Source of the DNA: Variovorax sp. 679
GTDB lineage: Bacteria; Pseudomonadota; Gammaproteobacteria; Burkholderiales; Burkholderiaceae_C
Assembly (NCBI RefSeq): GCF_003952185.1
Contig: NZ_RXFS01000023.1
Location: forward strand, 1-58,198
Length of the DNA stretch: 58,198 nucleotides
Reading direction: 5' to 3'
The notes beneath the pieces were generated by a model that ran no database searches, was not told the origin of the DNA, and worked only from the letters and a program-made list of their open reading frames with translations. A program made the translations under genes and the position numbers. Every line of letters begins with the position of its first letter. Position 1 is the stretch's first letter. Positions 18,845-27,277 of the stretch are shown here, piece by piece.

Positions 18845-20246
18845 CTTTCGCAAGCGGCTGGCGCTGGCGCACGTCAGCGCGATCGTGGTGGTGATGGCGG
18901 TCGCCGCCTTCGGCTCCTACCTCGTGTTCTCGCGCAACGTGCACCGCGAGCTCGACGCGGCGCTGCTGGCGCTGGCCGAGACCGAGATGGGCATGCTGCT
19001 GTCGGCCGGCGAGGGCGACACCGTCATCGTGCACGAAGCCCCGCCGGGCCCCGGCGCGCCGTCGTTCGTGCGGCTCGACCGGTTGGTGCAGATCGTCGAT
19101 ACGGACGGCCGCGTGCTGGCGCGCAGCAGCAACCTCGGCGAGGCGCAGCTGCCCATTCCGCTCGCACTGCGCCAGCGGCTTGCGGCGGGCGAAACCGTGT
19201 TCGAGACGCTCGACGGATACGGCGAGGAGCCGACGCGCATGGTCTCGGTGCCCGTGCCGGGCCGCAGCTCGCAGCTCGCGGTGCAGGTGGCGGGCTCGCT
19301 GGACGATGTGAACCGCACGGTGGCCATGGCCAGCGTGCTGTTCCTGATCCTCGGCTGCGCGCTGCTGCTGGCGCTGGGCGCCGCGGGCGCGCTCATCACC
19401 CGGCGCGCATTCGGCGCCATCGACGATGTGGTGCGGCAGGCGCATCGCATCGGAGACGCGACCCTCGGCGAGAGACTGCCGCACCCCGGAACCAAGGACG
19501 AGATCGGGCGGCTGGTGGACACCCTCAACGACATGCTGGCGCGCATCGAGCAGGGCATGGAGGCGCAACGGCGTTTCACCGCCGATGCCTCGCACGAGCT
19601 GCGCTCGCCGCTCTCGCGCCTGCGCACCGAGCTGGAGCTGGCCCTGCGCAGGCCGCGCGAACCTGCTACCTACGTGGAGACGCTGCGCTCCTCGCTGGAG
19701 GAGGTCGAGTCGCTCACGCTGCTGGTGGAAGAACTGCTCGTGCTGGCCCGACTCGATTCGGGCCAGGAGCGCGACGCGGCCGAGACGGTGTCGCTGAACC
19801 AACTGGCGGAAGAGGCGCTGAGGCGGCTGGAGCCGCTGGCGCGCGAGCGGCGCCTCGCGCTTTCGCTGGAACCCGCTCCGCCAGTGGACGCGCGGGTCGC
19901 CCGCGGTGCGGCCAGCCTCGCGCTCGCCAACCTGCTCGACAACGCACTCAAGTTCTCGCCGCCCGGGACCACCGTGCGCGTGGGCCTGCGGGCGGATGCC
20001 GATGCGAACGAAGCCGTCATCAGCGTGGCGGACAGCGGCCCCGGCATACGCGGCGACGAGATGCCGCACCTGTTCGAGCGCTTCTATCGCGGTGCCACGG
20101 CGCGATCGGACGAGAAGACCCCGGGCCTGGGGCTGGGGCTGGCCTTGTCGCAGGCCGTTGTGCATGCGCACGGCGGGCGGATCGAGGCGGCGAACGAGAG
20201 TGGCGGTGGGGCGCGGTTCGAGATGCGGTTGCCGCTGGCACGGTGA
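18837..20246 (+). CDS. Sensor histidine kinase (HAMP, HisKA)
   Basis: 469 residues. A first span near 8-31 and a second near 163-187 (VLFLILGCALLLALGAAGAL) bracket a periplasmic sensor of about 130 residues with no obvious metal-binding His/Met/Cys cluster. HAMP follows, then the H box (RRFTADASHELRSPLSRLRT, phospho-acceptor His about 253), N box (LLDNALKFSPPG), G1 (VADSGPGIRGDE), F box (LFERFYRG) and G2 (GLGLGLALSQAV). Its start overlaps the regulator gene by eight bases, so the two are one unit. The signal, possibly a metal or a drug, is inferred only from the divergent pump. Confidence 0.9.
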   Translation: MLSFRKRLALAHVSAIVVVMAVAAFGSYLVFSRNVHRELDAALLALAETEMGMLLSAGEGDTVIVHEAPPGPGAPSFVRLDRLVQIVDTDGRVLARSSNLGEAQLPIPLALRQRLAAGETVFETLDGYGEEPTRMVSVPVPGRSSQLAVQVAGSLDDVNRTVAMASVLFLILGCALLLALGAAGALITRRAFGAIDDVVRQAHRIGDATLGERLPHPGTKDEIGRLVDTLNDMLARIEQGMEAQRRFTADASHELRSPLSRLRTELELALRRPREPATYVETLRSSLEEVESLTLLVEELLVLARLDSGQERDAAETVSLNQLAEEALRRLEPLARERRLALSLEPAPPVDARVARGAASLALANLLDNALKFSPPGTTVRVGLRADADANEAVISVADSGPGIRGDEMPHLFERFYRGATARSDEKTPGLGLGLALSQAVVHAHGGRIEAANESGGGARFEMRLPLAR

Positions 20247-20268
20247 ACGCAAGGCTTTCCGGCGCAAC

Positions 20269-21873
20269 CTACTGGTGGCCAGACGAACCCGCTCTCGACA
20301 ACGGCGAGCCCGGTGTCAGCCAGACTCCTGTGTCGTCTACCGCTCGTTGAACCGGAGGTGCAGGCGACGGCTTGGGTTGCGGCGGCGGTGATGAAGGAGG
20401 TGGCGGCGCGTCCGCTCGCCACGTAATCGCGGGCGAAACCCAAGTGTTGCCTCGCACCGTCGCGATCTCCTTGTCCAAGAGCGCTTTGGTCCGCTGCTGA
20501 TGGCGCTTGAGCGACACATCCACCGCCGCCAGCGGTATCGGCGGCCGCCACAGTTGCTTGAGGAGGCAATCCAGCACGAGCCGGTCGAAGGCGGGGCCGA
20601 AGCTACCTTTCTCATGCTCCCGGCCGTGATAGCCCAGGATTTCCGACGTATCCGCGCATTTCTTTGCGTCGACCTTGCCCTTGGTCAAGCCGGCCACGCT
20701 CTTCTTTGCAGCGCTGAACTCTGCCACCGCTGGTGCCGGTACCGCCGCCATGACCGGTGACGGACTCGATGCGGTGTATGGCGCTGCCGGAGCGATCGAA
20801 GGTATTTGCACCGGTGCAGGCTGGCTATTACCCGGATTGGCCAAGTGCGGATAGCTGGGCGGTGTGTAGGGGTTGCTCGGCGGTGACAGCATCTTGCCCA
20901 GCCCCCCGAGCAACGCCAGTGCCAGAAACAGCATGCCCGCGACATTCTGAGAGTTCTGGCTCTCCGGTGGCTTGGTTTTCGCCTTGGGCTTTGCCGCAGT
21001 GCCATGCGGCTTGCCCGTGACGGCACGGCGCCATCGCGGCACCTCGGTGTCCCATTCCCGCCACTTCAGGACGTTTTGCGTGTTGGTCACCATGTGAAGC
21101 CAGTTCGGCCAGGTGGCGACCAGTTGCTCCACCAGCGGCAACGCCTGGATCAGCATCCGGTCGCTCGGCCTGCGGGCATCGCGCAGGCGGCGGATCAGGT
21201 CGCGCTGCGGCGTACGCCGGGTGTCCAGCTGGCGGTCGTACATCTCCAACTCGTTGATGGCCACGTCGATGAACCGTCCAGCGTGCCCCAACCGCGTCAG
21301 GCGACCGCGATCCTCGCGCCAGTTGAAGCACGCCATGGCGGGACCGAAAAGAAACTCGTGGCCGGGCCTCCAGCCCTGCGCGAGGATCGAGGCCATTCCC
21401 CACTCGAAGAGGAACTGCGCGTCCAGGTCGAGCAGCCGCGGATCGTCGAGGATGCCTTCAAGGAGCTTGCGGCCTTCGGACAAGTCTTCCGGTGGGCGGT
21501 GCTGAAGCTGTTCCAGCAGCGCGTCCAATACCGCCCGGGCGATGGCATCGGAGTCGGCTTGCCGCGTATGGGTGGTGTCTTCGCCGCTCGCCTCGTCCGA
21601 CGGCGAATGCGGCGCGGGTCCCATCGCTTCCAGTGTCGGCTCCTCTGGCGTTGCCGCCATGTCCTCCTGCACCGCGGCAGCTGCGCGCTGCTGCATGTAG
21701 TGCGCCCAACCCATCGCGGTCTCGTAGGCTTCGCGCAAGGCCTGGAAGCCTTCGGGGTCGGCTTCCTGGTCGATCTGCTTCAGTCGCTGCGCGTAGGCGC
21801 GGCGTATCGCGCGCTCGTCCGCCTCGTCATCGAGCCCGAGGTGCTGCAGGAAGGGAAACGATGGAGTGCTCAT
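20269..21873 (-). CDS. Membrane-anchored J-like protein with periplasmic C-terminal part
   Basis: 534 residues. The N-terminal 60 residues (FLQHLGLDDEADERAIRRAY, then AQRLKQIDQEADPEGFQALR) align with J-domain helices, but the position of the HPD tripeptide, needed to stimulate Hsp70, reads I-D-Q. A helical middle region follows, then one membrane span near 310-330 (MLFLALALLGGLGKML), a Pro/Ser-rich linker and a C-terminal domain with two cysteines (KKCADTSEIL, VLDCLLKQLW) and a Pro-rich tail. It resembles DjlB/DjlC-type J proteins, which partner HscC in E. coli. Its ATG overlaps the stop of the upstream J-TonB gene (ATGA). It is the third gene of the hsp70 operon. Confidence 0.75.
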   Translation of the reverse strand: MSTPSFPFLQHLGLDDEADERAIRRAYAQRLKQIDQEADPEGFQALREAYETAMGWAHYMQQRAAAAVQEDMAATPEEPTLEAMGPAPHSPSDEASGEDTTHTRQADSDAIARAVLDALLEQLQHRPPEDLSEGRKLLEGILDDPRLLDLDAQFLFEWGMASILAQGWRPGHEFLFGPAMACFNWREDRGRLTRLGHAGRFIDVAINELEMYDRQLDTRRTPQRDLIRRLRDARRPSDRMLIQALPLVEQLVATWPNWLHMVTNTQNVLKWREWDTEVPRWRRAVTGKPHGTAAKPKAKTKPPESQNSQNVAGMLFLALALLGGLGKMLSPPSNPYTPPSYPHLANPGNSQPAPVQIPSIAPAAPYTASSPSPVMAAVPAPAVAEFSAAKKSVAGLTKGKVDAKKCADTSEILGYHGREHEKGSFGPAFDRLVLDCLLKQLWRPPIPLAAVDVSLKRHQQRTKALLDKEIATVRGNTWVSPAITWRADAPPPPSSPPPQPKPSPAPPVQRAVDDTGVWLTPGSPLSRAGSSGHQ

Positions 21874-23159
21874 GAGCCGAGCCGGAAATTGATTGGTACC
21901 TTGAACCACGCATCCACGTTCTGGCCCTCAACCCGGGCCGGCTGGAAGCTGGCCGTGCGCACGCCCTGCACCGCGGCCTCGTCGAGCAGCGCATGCCCGG
22001 ATCCCTGCACGACGCGCACTTCGCCGATATCGCCGTTCTTGCGAACGAGCACGCCGACGATCACTTCTCCCTGCAGCCCTGCGCGCCTGGCCAACGTGGG
22101 ATAGCTGATCTGCGGGGGCCTGAGGTAGGTGGCTGGCGAGCCAATCGTGTCCTCACCGGCGAACTTCGGCGGTGGTCCTGCCGGTATTTCGGACGCGCCC
22201 CGCGCAGGCCTCTGTGCAACGGTGGCGGCAGGCTTGTCGTCCGGTGCGCTCCACCACAACAGGACGCAGAGCCCGACGATGAGCAGCATGGCCAGGGCGA
22301 TCTTGCGGCCCAGGGGCTCGGGCCTGGACGGTGCAGCCGGTGGCCGGACCGGCTTGGCAGGCTCCTGCGGCCGCTCGCTCCACCGCTCGACGTTGCGCGG
22401 TGTGGTCACGATGTGCAGCCAATGCGGGTACAGCGACAGCATGTGCTCGACGGCGGATATGCACATAGCCAGCACGTGCTCGCTGGGCCGCTCGTTCCTG
22501 CGCAGCATTTCGATCAGTTGCTCGCGGGACGCACCGTTGTAGATCGGGGCCCCGCGGCTGCGAAAGGCTTCGAGTTCGACGATGGCGCTGTCCACGATCT
22601 GGCCCTCGCGGCCCAGCGACAGCAGCCGGGCCCTGTCGTTGCGCCAGTCGAAGAGTTCGACGGCCGTTTCGAACAGCAGCTCGTGCCCCGGCTGCCAGCC
22701 CGACGCGAGGATGGCGGCGACGCTCCACTCGAAGAAGAAGCGCGCATCCATGTCGATGAGACGCGGATCGTCGAGCATCTGCTGCAGGTGCTCGCGCACC
22801 GGTGCGAGGCTGGTGAGCTGTCGGTCGCGCAAGGCCTGCGCCAGTTCCTCGCGCAAGACCTCGGCCGTTGCGCGCGGATCGTGCGGCGCCGCGATGGGCT
22901 CGGTTGCTGCAACCGCCTCCGACTCCTGAAGAGGTAAAGGAACATGCTCGGGCTGCTCGTCGCTTTCCGCCTGCTGCTGCGAGCGCCATTGAAGCCATCG
23001 CATCGAGGTCTCGTAGGCCTCGCGCAACGCCTGAAAGCTCTCAGGGTCGGCCTCCTGGTCGACGGTTTTCAGCCGCTGCGCGTAGGCGCGGCGCACGGAG
23101 CGTTCGTCCGCGCTCTCATCGAGATCCAGGTACCGGAGAAACGGCACGGAACTGGTCAT
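21870..23159 (-). CDS. J-like/TonB chimera: cytoplasmic J-like domain, one span, TonB C-terminal domain
   Basis: 429 residues. Residues 1-60 (FLRYLDLDESADERSVRRAY, then AQRLKTVDQEADPESFQALR) are the same divergent J-like module as the next gene, again without HPD. A helical region of about 220 residues follows, then one membrane span near 288-306 (IALAMLLIVGLCVLLWW), and a C-terminal TonB-type domain (ISYPTLARRAGLQGEVIVGV, then GEVRVVQGSGHALLDEAAVQ and FQPARVEGQNVDAWFKVPIN). The family's TonB fold lies in the periplasm and contacts envelope partners. The two helical middle regions are similar, so this gene and the next are paralogues with exchanged C-termini. It lies 27 bases after the hsp70 gene. 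Confidence 0.8.
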   Translation of the reverse strand: MTSSVPFLRYLDLDESADERSVRRAYAQRLKTVDQEADPESFQALREAYETSMRWLQWRSQQQAESDEQPEHVPLPLQESEAVAATEPIAAPHDPRATAEVLREELAQALRDRQLTSLAPVREHLQQMLDDPRLIDMDARFFFEWSVAAILASGWQPGHELLFETAVELFDWRNDRARLLSLGREGQIVDSAIVELEAFRSRGAPIYNGASREQLIEMLRRNERPSEHVLAMCISAVEHMLSLYPHWLHIVTTPRNVERWSERPQEPAKPVRPPAAPSRPEPLGRKIALAMLLIVGLCVLLWWSAPDDKPAATVAQRPARGASEIPAGPPPKFAGEDTIGSPATYLRPPQISYPTLARRAGLQGEVIVGVLVRKNGDIGEVRVVQGSGHALLDEAAVQGVRTASFQPARVEGQNVDAWFKVPINFRLGS

Positions 23160-23186
23160 TGGAGCCCTCGGCCAGCGCAGTGCGCG

Positions 23187-24899
23187 TCAGTCTTCGCCGA
23201 GGATGAAGCCCTCGCGCTCGATGTGGTTCAGCTGCTCCTCGAGCCGTCGCTGCGCTGGTGAGATGACTCGCTTGTCCTGCGTTGACAGGACGTGCTCGAA
23301 CTCGCGGATCTGCGCGCCCAGCCAGGCGCGCACGTCGCCGCGCAGCTGCTGGTAGAGCCGTTCGGCACGCGCCAGCAACGTGCGGTTCTCCAGCGTGTCG
23401 CGGGGATGGATCTTCAGTTCGTCGAGTTCCTTCAGCCGCTCGGCGATCTCGCTTTCCGACAGCAGACCAGGGTTGCCCTCGATGAGCACGCTCGATTTCT
23501 GTTGCGTCTTCTGCACCGTCGCTTCGACCTGCAGCAGGCCGTTCACGTCGTAGGTGAAGCGCACGTCCACGCCCGATTCCTCCGCTGCGATGCCTGGCAG
23601 TTCGACACGCAGTTTCCCGAGATGAATGTTGTCGCGCACCATGCGCGCTTCGCCCTGGAAGATGTTGAGGTCGACCAGAAACTGATTCTTGCTGGTGGGG
23701 AAGTAAGTCTTGACGCGACTGATTGGCACCGGACTGTTGCGCTCGATGATCGGGTCGAAGTGCCCTGGTGACGACGCCGTCTCGGAGATCCGCATGCTGA
23801 CCTCGACGCCGAGCGAGTATGGAGACACGTCGGTCATCACCACTTCCTTCAGAGCTGCATCCCTGGCCTTCAGCCCGGCTTGCACGGCGGCGCCCAGTGC
23901 CACCACCTCGTCGGGGTTGAAGTCGATCGACGGGAAGCGGCCGAACATCGTGGTGACCAGTCGGCGCACGATCGGCATGCGTGTTGCGCCACCTGCGAGC
24001 ACGATGTTGTCTAGCTGCCCGCTGCGCAGATTGGCGTCACGCAGCGCACGCTCGACCGGCGTGCGTAGCCTCTTGAGCAGCGTGGTACAGGCCTGTTCGA
24101 GCGTGCTTTCGTCGAGGTCCAGCGTGTGCTGCGTACCGTCATGCCAGACCGACAGCGTGGCCTTGGGCTGGCTGCTCAGTGCGCGCTTGACGGCCTCGGC
24201 CGCCCCCGTCAGCTGCTGCATGAAATGCGCGTCATTGCGCAGGGAGGCCTTGAGCCCGCTGCGTTCGAAGAACAGGTCGATCAGCACGGCAACGAAGTCC
24301 TCGCCGCCGAGGAAGTTGTCTCCGGCCGAGGCTCGGACTTCCATCACGCCCTCGAACATCTCGAGGATCGACACGTCGAAAGTCCCGCCGCCGAGATCGA
24401 ACACAAGGAAACGGGTTTCCGCGCCCATGTTGTGCATGCCGTACGCCAAGGCCGCGGCGGTGGGCTCATTCAGCAGCCGGTCGACACGCAGACCCGCCAT
24501 CTGGCCTGCCGTGCGGGTGGCCTTGCGCTGTGCGTCCGAAAAATAGGCCGGCACGGTGATGACCGCTTCGGTGACGGGCTCGCCCAACGCCGCTTCGGCA
24601 TCGGCCTTCAGTGCCTTCAGCACCAGCGCCGAAAGCTCCTCGGGCCGGAACTCGCGCTTGCCGAGCCGCAATGTCTTGTCGCTGCCCATGTAGCGCTTGA
24701 AGACCGCGGCGGTCCGGTCGGGATGGGTCTGCAGCCGGTCGCGCGCGGCGCGGCCGACCAGCACGGTGCCGTCTTCGTCGATGCTCACGCATGAAGGCGT
24801 CAGCGTGTCTCCCAATCCGTTGGGGATCAGCACCGATTGCCCGTCCCTCCATGCCGCTACCAGGCTGTTGGTGGTGCCCAGATCAATGCCAACGATCAT
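23187..24899 (-). CDS. hscC: Hsp70 family protein, HscC-like
   Basis: 570 residues from the ATG at 24899, which has GGGAGCGAGG just upstream. Phosphate-1 (IVGIDLGTTNSLVAAW), phosphate-2 (VFDLGGGTFDVSILEMFEGV) and adenosine (VLAGGATRMPIVRRLV) loops of the Hsp70 ATPase are intact. The peptide-binding domain begins near DVSPYSLGVEVSM. The length and its short C-terminal lid are those of HscC (Hsc62), not DnaK (about 640). In E. coli HscC works with the J proteins DjlB and DjlC and has been linked to transcription or stress responses; here two J-like membrane proteins follow directly. Transcription probably starts in the gap to the divergent protease-like gene. Confidence 0.85.
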   Translation of the reverse strand: MIVGIDLGTTNSLVAAWRDGQSVLIPNGLGDTLTPSCVSIDEDGTVLVGRAARDRLQTHPDRTAAVFKRYMGSDKTLRLGKREFRPEELSALVLKALKADAEAALGEPVTEAVITVPAYFSDAQRKATRTAGQMAGLRVDRLLNEPTAAALAYGMHNMGAETRFLVFDLGGGTFDVSILEMFEGVMEVRASAGDNFLGGEDFVAVLIDLFFERSGLKASLRNDAHFMQQLTGAAEAVKRALSSQPKATLSVWHDGTQHTLDLDESTLEQACTTLLKRLRTPVERALRDANLRSGQLDNIVLAGGATRMPIVRRLVTTMFGRFPSIDFNPDEVVALGAAVQAGLKARDAALKEVVMTDVSPYSLGVEVSMRISETASSPGHFDPIIERNSPVPISRVKTYFPTSKNQFLVDLNIFQGEARMVRDNIHLGKLRVELPGIAAEESGVDVRFTYDVNGLLQVEATVQKTQQKSSVLIEGNPGLLSESEIAERLKELDELKIHPRDTLENRTLLARAERLYQQLRGDVRAWLGAQIREFEHVLSTQDKRVISPAQRRLEEQLNHIEREGFILGED

Positions 24900-25066
24900 G
24901 TCCTCGCTCCCAGGAACTGTCTTGCTGTTTTTGATGAGTCGCGCCGGGGCGGCATCTGCATTTCGGATGCAGGCACAGGCTCCCGGACAACGCCCGAAAT
25001 AGTTTAACAATCGGATACGAAGCTGCACCACACGCAGCCACCTGCAATGACAGCCATCTGGAAAAA

Positions 25067-25744
25067 ATGCTCATGCTCCTGAAGTTCATCGCCGCCATCG
25101 CATTGCTCGTTTCCATTCATCTCTTCGCGATGACGGCACTGGGGCACTGGTGTGGAATTGCCGTGCGCAAGGTGTCGTTGGGCTTCGGGCCGAGGCTGCT
25201 GTCGCTCGGCATCTTCCATTTGCACGCACTGCCGCTTGGCGGCAGCGTGCAGTTCAAGGACACGCGGGAGGAGGGCGTCCCCTTTGACGAGCCGGTTGAC
25301 TACTTCGACGATGCTTTCAATCACAAGGCACGTGCGGTGCAGGTGCTGATACCGCTGGCAGGCGTGGCTGCGCTCATTGCCGTCGCGCTGGTGCTGCGTC
25401 AGGGGGCGGCCATACCGAGCCTGGTCCATGGATTCGCGCAGCTCATTGCGGGTGCGTTCGATCCGCTGTCCACCGGACGGCAACTGGTGGGAAATGCAAC
25501 GGCATTCGCCAAGGAGCATGCTTTCCTGCCTTTGCTCGGGATGCTCGCCGCGAAGCTCGCGGCATTGAATCTGCTGCCGCTGCCCTTTCTGAATGGCGGT
25601 CAGGCGCTGCTCACGCTGGTGACGCGCGACCTGCGCGAGATACCTGCTTGGCAGCACAAACTCAATGCGGTTTCTGCGTGGGTCTGCCTTGTGCTGGTCG
25701 CGCTGTGGCTGGCTGCGGTCTTCGCGTACATCGAGGGTCGGTGA
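25067..25744 (+). CDS. Site-2-protease-like (M50) membrane protein lacking catalytic residues
   Basis: 225 residues, mostly membrane. Conserved S2P text is present: R-K-V-S-L-G-F-G-P-R-L-L after the first span and L-N-L-L-P-L-P-F-L-N-G-G-Q near the end. Aligning on GFGP, the HExxH zinc motif becomes H-L-F-A-M, so the catalytic Glu and second His are gone, and the third ligand Asp of the L-x-D-G-G motif is Asn. There is no PDZ insertion, and the length is about half that of RseP. It should therefore be a pseudoprotease that may still bind membrane substrates. It diverges from the HscC/J/TonB operon with a 167-base gap. A second Met two codons in is also a possible start. Confidence 0.75.
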   Translation: MLMLLKFIAAIALLVSIHLFAMTALGHWCGIAVRKVSLGFGPRLLSLGIFHLHALPLGGSVQFKDTREEGVPFDEPVDYFDDAFNHKARAVQVLIPLAGVAALIAVALVLRQGAAIPSLVHGFAQLIAGAFDPLSTGRQLVGNATAFAKEHAFLPLLGMLAAKLAALNLLPLPFLNGGQALLTLVTRDLREIPAWQHKLNAVSAWVCLVLVALWLAAVFAYIEGR

Positions 25745-25846
25745 TCCGTCTGCCCGCCGGGCAAACCCTGACCGTACCGGCACGCGGCGCTTCGAGAATG
25801 GCCCGCTCCATTTCCGAAGAAGCAACGAAGAAGGGTGTCTGCCGCC

Positions 25847-26827
25847 ATGTCCCAAGCCACGCTGTCCCGCCGCCAATTCACGCTAGCCACCGCCGCGGCA
25901 AGCCTCGCCTTGCCATCGTTCGCGCAGAGCGCATGGCCCTCCAAGCCGATCCGCATCGTCGTTCCCTACACGCCGGGCGGGTTCACCGACCAGATGGCGC
26001 GGCTGGTGCAGGTTGGGCTGCAGACAAGGCTCGGCCAGCCGGTGCTGGTCGACAACAAACCGGGCGCGAACAGCCTGATCGGCGTCGATGCCATCGCCAA
26101 GGCGGCGCCCGACGGCACGACCTTCGGCGTGGTCATCGCCGCCTATGCAGCCAACACCACGCTGTACCCGAAGCTACCCTACGACCCACGCAAGGACCTG
26201 ACGGGCGTCTCCCTGATGGGCGTGTCGCCGCTGCTGGCCGCGGTGAATGTCGATGCACCATTCAAGACGGCGCGCGAACTCATCGACTACGCGCGAGCCA
26301 ATCCTGGCAAGGTGAGCTTCGGATCGTCGGGCAACGGCTCGGCCGCGCATCTCACCACCGAGCTGTGGAAGTCGCTCACGCAGACGTACATGATCCACAT
26401 CCCATACCGGGGGGCGATGCCTGCGTTGACCGACCTGATGGGCGGGCAGATCCAGCTTTTCTTCGACGCGCCCACCGGGCTCATCAATCAGGCCAAGGCG
26501 GGCAAGGTGCGGCTGATCGGCGTGGCCGGCGACAAGCGACTCGCAGCGGCTCCCGAGGTGCCCACCTTCATCGAGCAGGGTTTCGCGGGCTTCACGGGCA
26601 GCACCTGGGCCGGCATGCTGGCGCCGGCGGCCACGCCGCGCGATATCGTCAAGCGCATGTCGGAAGAGGTGGCGCGCATCATCAGGAGCGACGAGACGCG
26701 CGCGAAGCTCGATGCGATGGGCACGATCCCGGCGGGCAGCACGCCGGAGGAGTTCGATGCCTTCATCACCACCGAGACGGCGAAGTGGGGCAAGGTGATC
26801 CGCACCGCCGGGGTGAAGGCGGAATAG
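25847..26827 (+). CDS. Tripartite tricarboxylate transporter substrate-binding protein (Bug family)
   Basis: 326 residues. A Tat-like or long Sec leader (SRRQFTLATAAASLALPSFA) precedes the Bug-family opening W-P-S-K-P-I-R-I-V-V-P-Y-T-P-G-G. Ligand-loop and family motifs follow: V-D-N-K-P-G-A-N, P-D-G-T-T-F-G, and G-S-S-G-N-G-S-A-A-H-L. Bug proteins are periplasmic receptors for carboxylates or other small molecules and are hugely expanded in Betaproteobacteria, mostly as orphans. No TctA/TctB genes are nearby, as is usual for orphans. The ATG at 25847 is preferred over a GTG four codons upstream. Ligand not predictable. Confidence 0.9.
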   Translation: MSQATLSRRQFTLATAAASLALPSFAQSAWPSKPIRIVVPYTPGGFTDQMARLVQVGLQTRLGQPVLVDNKPGANSLIGVDAIAKAAPDGTTFGVVIAAYAANTTLYPKLPYDPRKDLTGVSLMGVSPLLAAVNVDAPFKTARELIDYARANPGKVSFGSSGNGSAAHLTTELWKSLTQTYMIHIPYRGAMPALTDLMGGQIQLFFDAPTGLINQAKAGKVRLIGVAGDKRLAAAPEVPTFIEQGFAGFTGSTWAGMLAPAATPRDIVKRMSEEVARIIRSDETRAKLDAMGTIPAGSTPEEFDAFITTETAKWGKVIRTAGVKAE

Positions 26828-26864
26828 CCGCCGCGGCGTCGGGTTGACGTCGAGTTGGCGCCGG

Positions 26865-27251
26865 TCAGGGCGCCAGCATCAGCACCTTGAACTGGCTGGG
26901 CACGATGCGCATGCCCAGCGCATTGCTGCGGTTCTGCACCGAGAGGCTGGTCATGCGCGTGGCCGGGCTGCCCTTGAGCAGCACGGTGAACGAGCCGGTG
27001 ATGTGGCGCGAGGGCCCCATGACCGAAGGCGAGATCACGCCCAGCGTCACGCCGGGGTTGTCGCCGTTGGTGAGCGGCGTGACGGTCGCGAGGTTGTGCG
27101 CCGGCGCGAACATGAAGAGGATGTTCCACGCATTGGGAATCGCGGTCGGGCCCAGCGCGAAGTTGGGGTAGGGAATGGGAATGGCCGGCGGCGTCTTGCA
27201 CACGTCGGGAAAGGCCAAGTCCATGCCCATCATCTGGCAGTTGGCGAACAC
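26865..27251 (-). CDS. DUF4150 PAAR-like protein (type VI spike tip)
   Basis: 128 residues read from a GTG with AGAGGAG eight bases upstream, the only well-placed start. The sequence V-F-A-N-C-Q-M-M-G-M-D-L-A-F-P-D-V-C-K-T-P and I-P-I-P-Y-P-N belong to DUF4150, a PAAR-like family that caps VgrG. No C-terminal toxin extension is present, so it would be a naked tip. It is the last gene of the T6SS island, 26 bases after the DUF3540 gene. Any cargo must bind non-covalently or be encoded elsewhere. Confidence 0.85.
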   Translation of the reverse strand: MFANCQMMGMDLAFPDVCKTPPAIPIPYPNFALGPTAIPNAWNILFMFAPAHNLATVTPLTNGDNPGVTLGVISPSVMGPSRHITGSFTVLLKGSPATRMTSLSVQNRSNALGMRIVPSQFKVLMLAP

Positions 27252-27277
27252 GGTGTCTACTCCTCTCGCAGCTTCGT

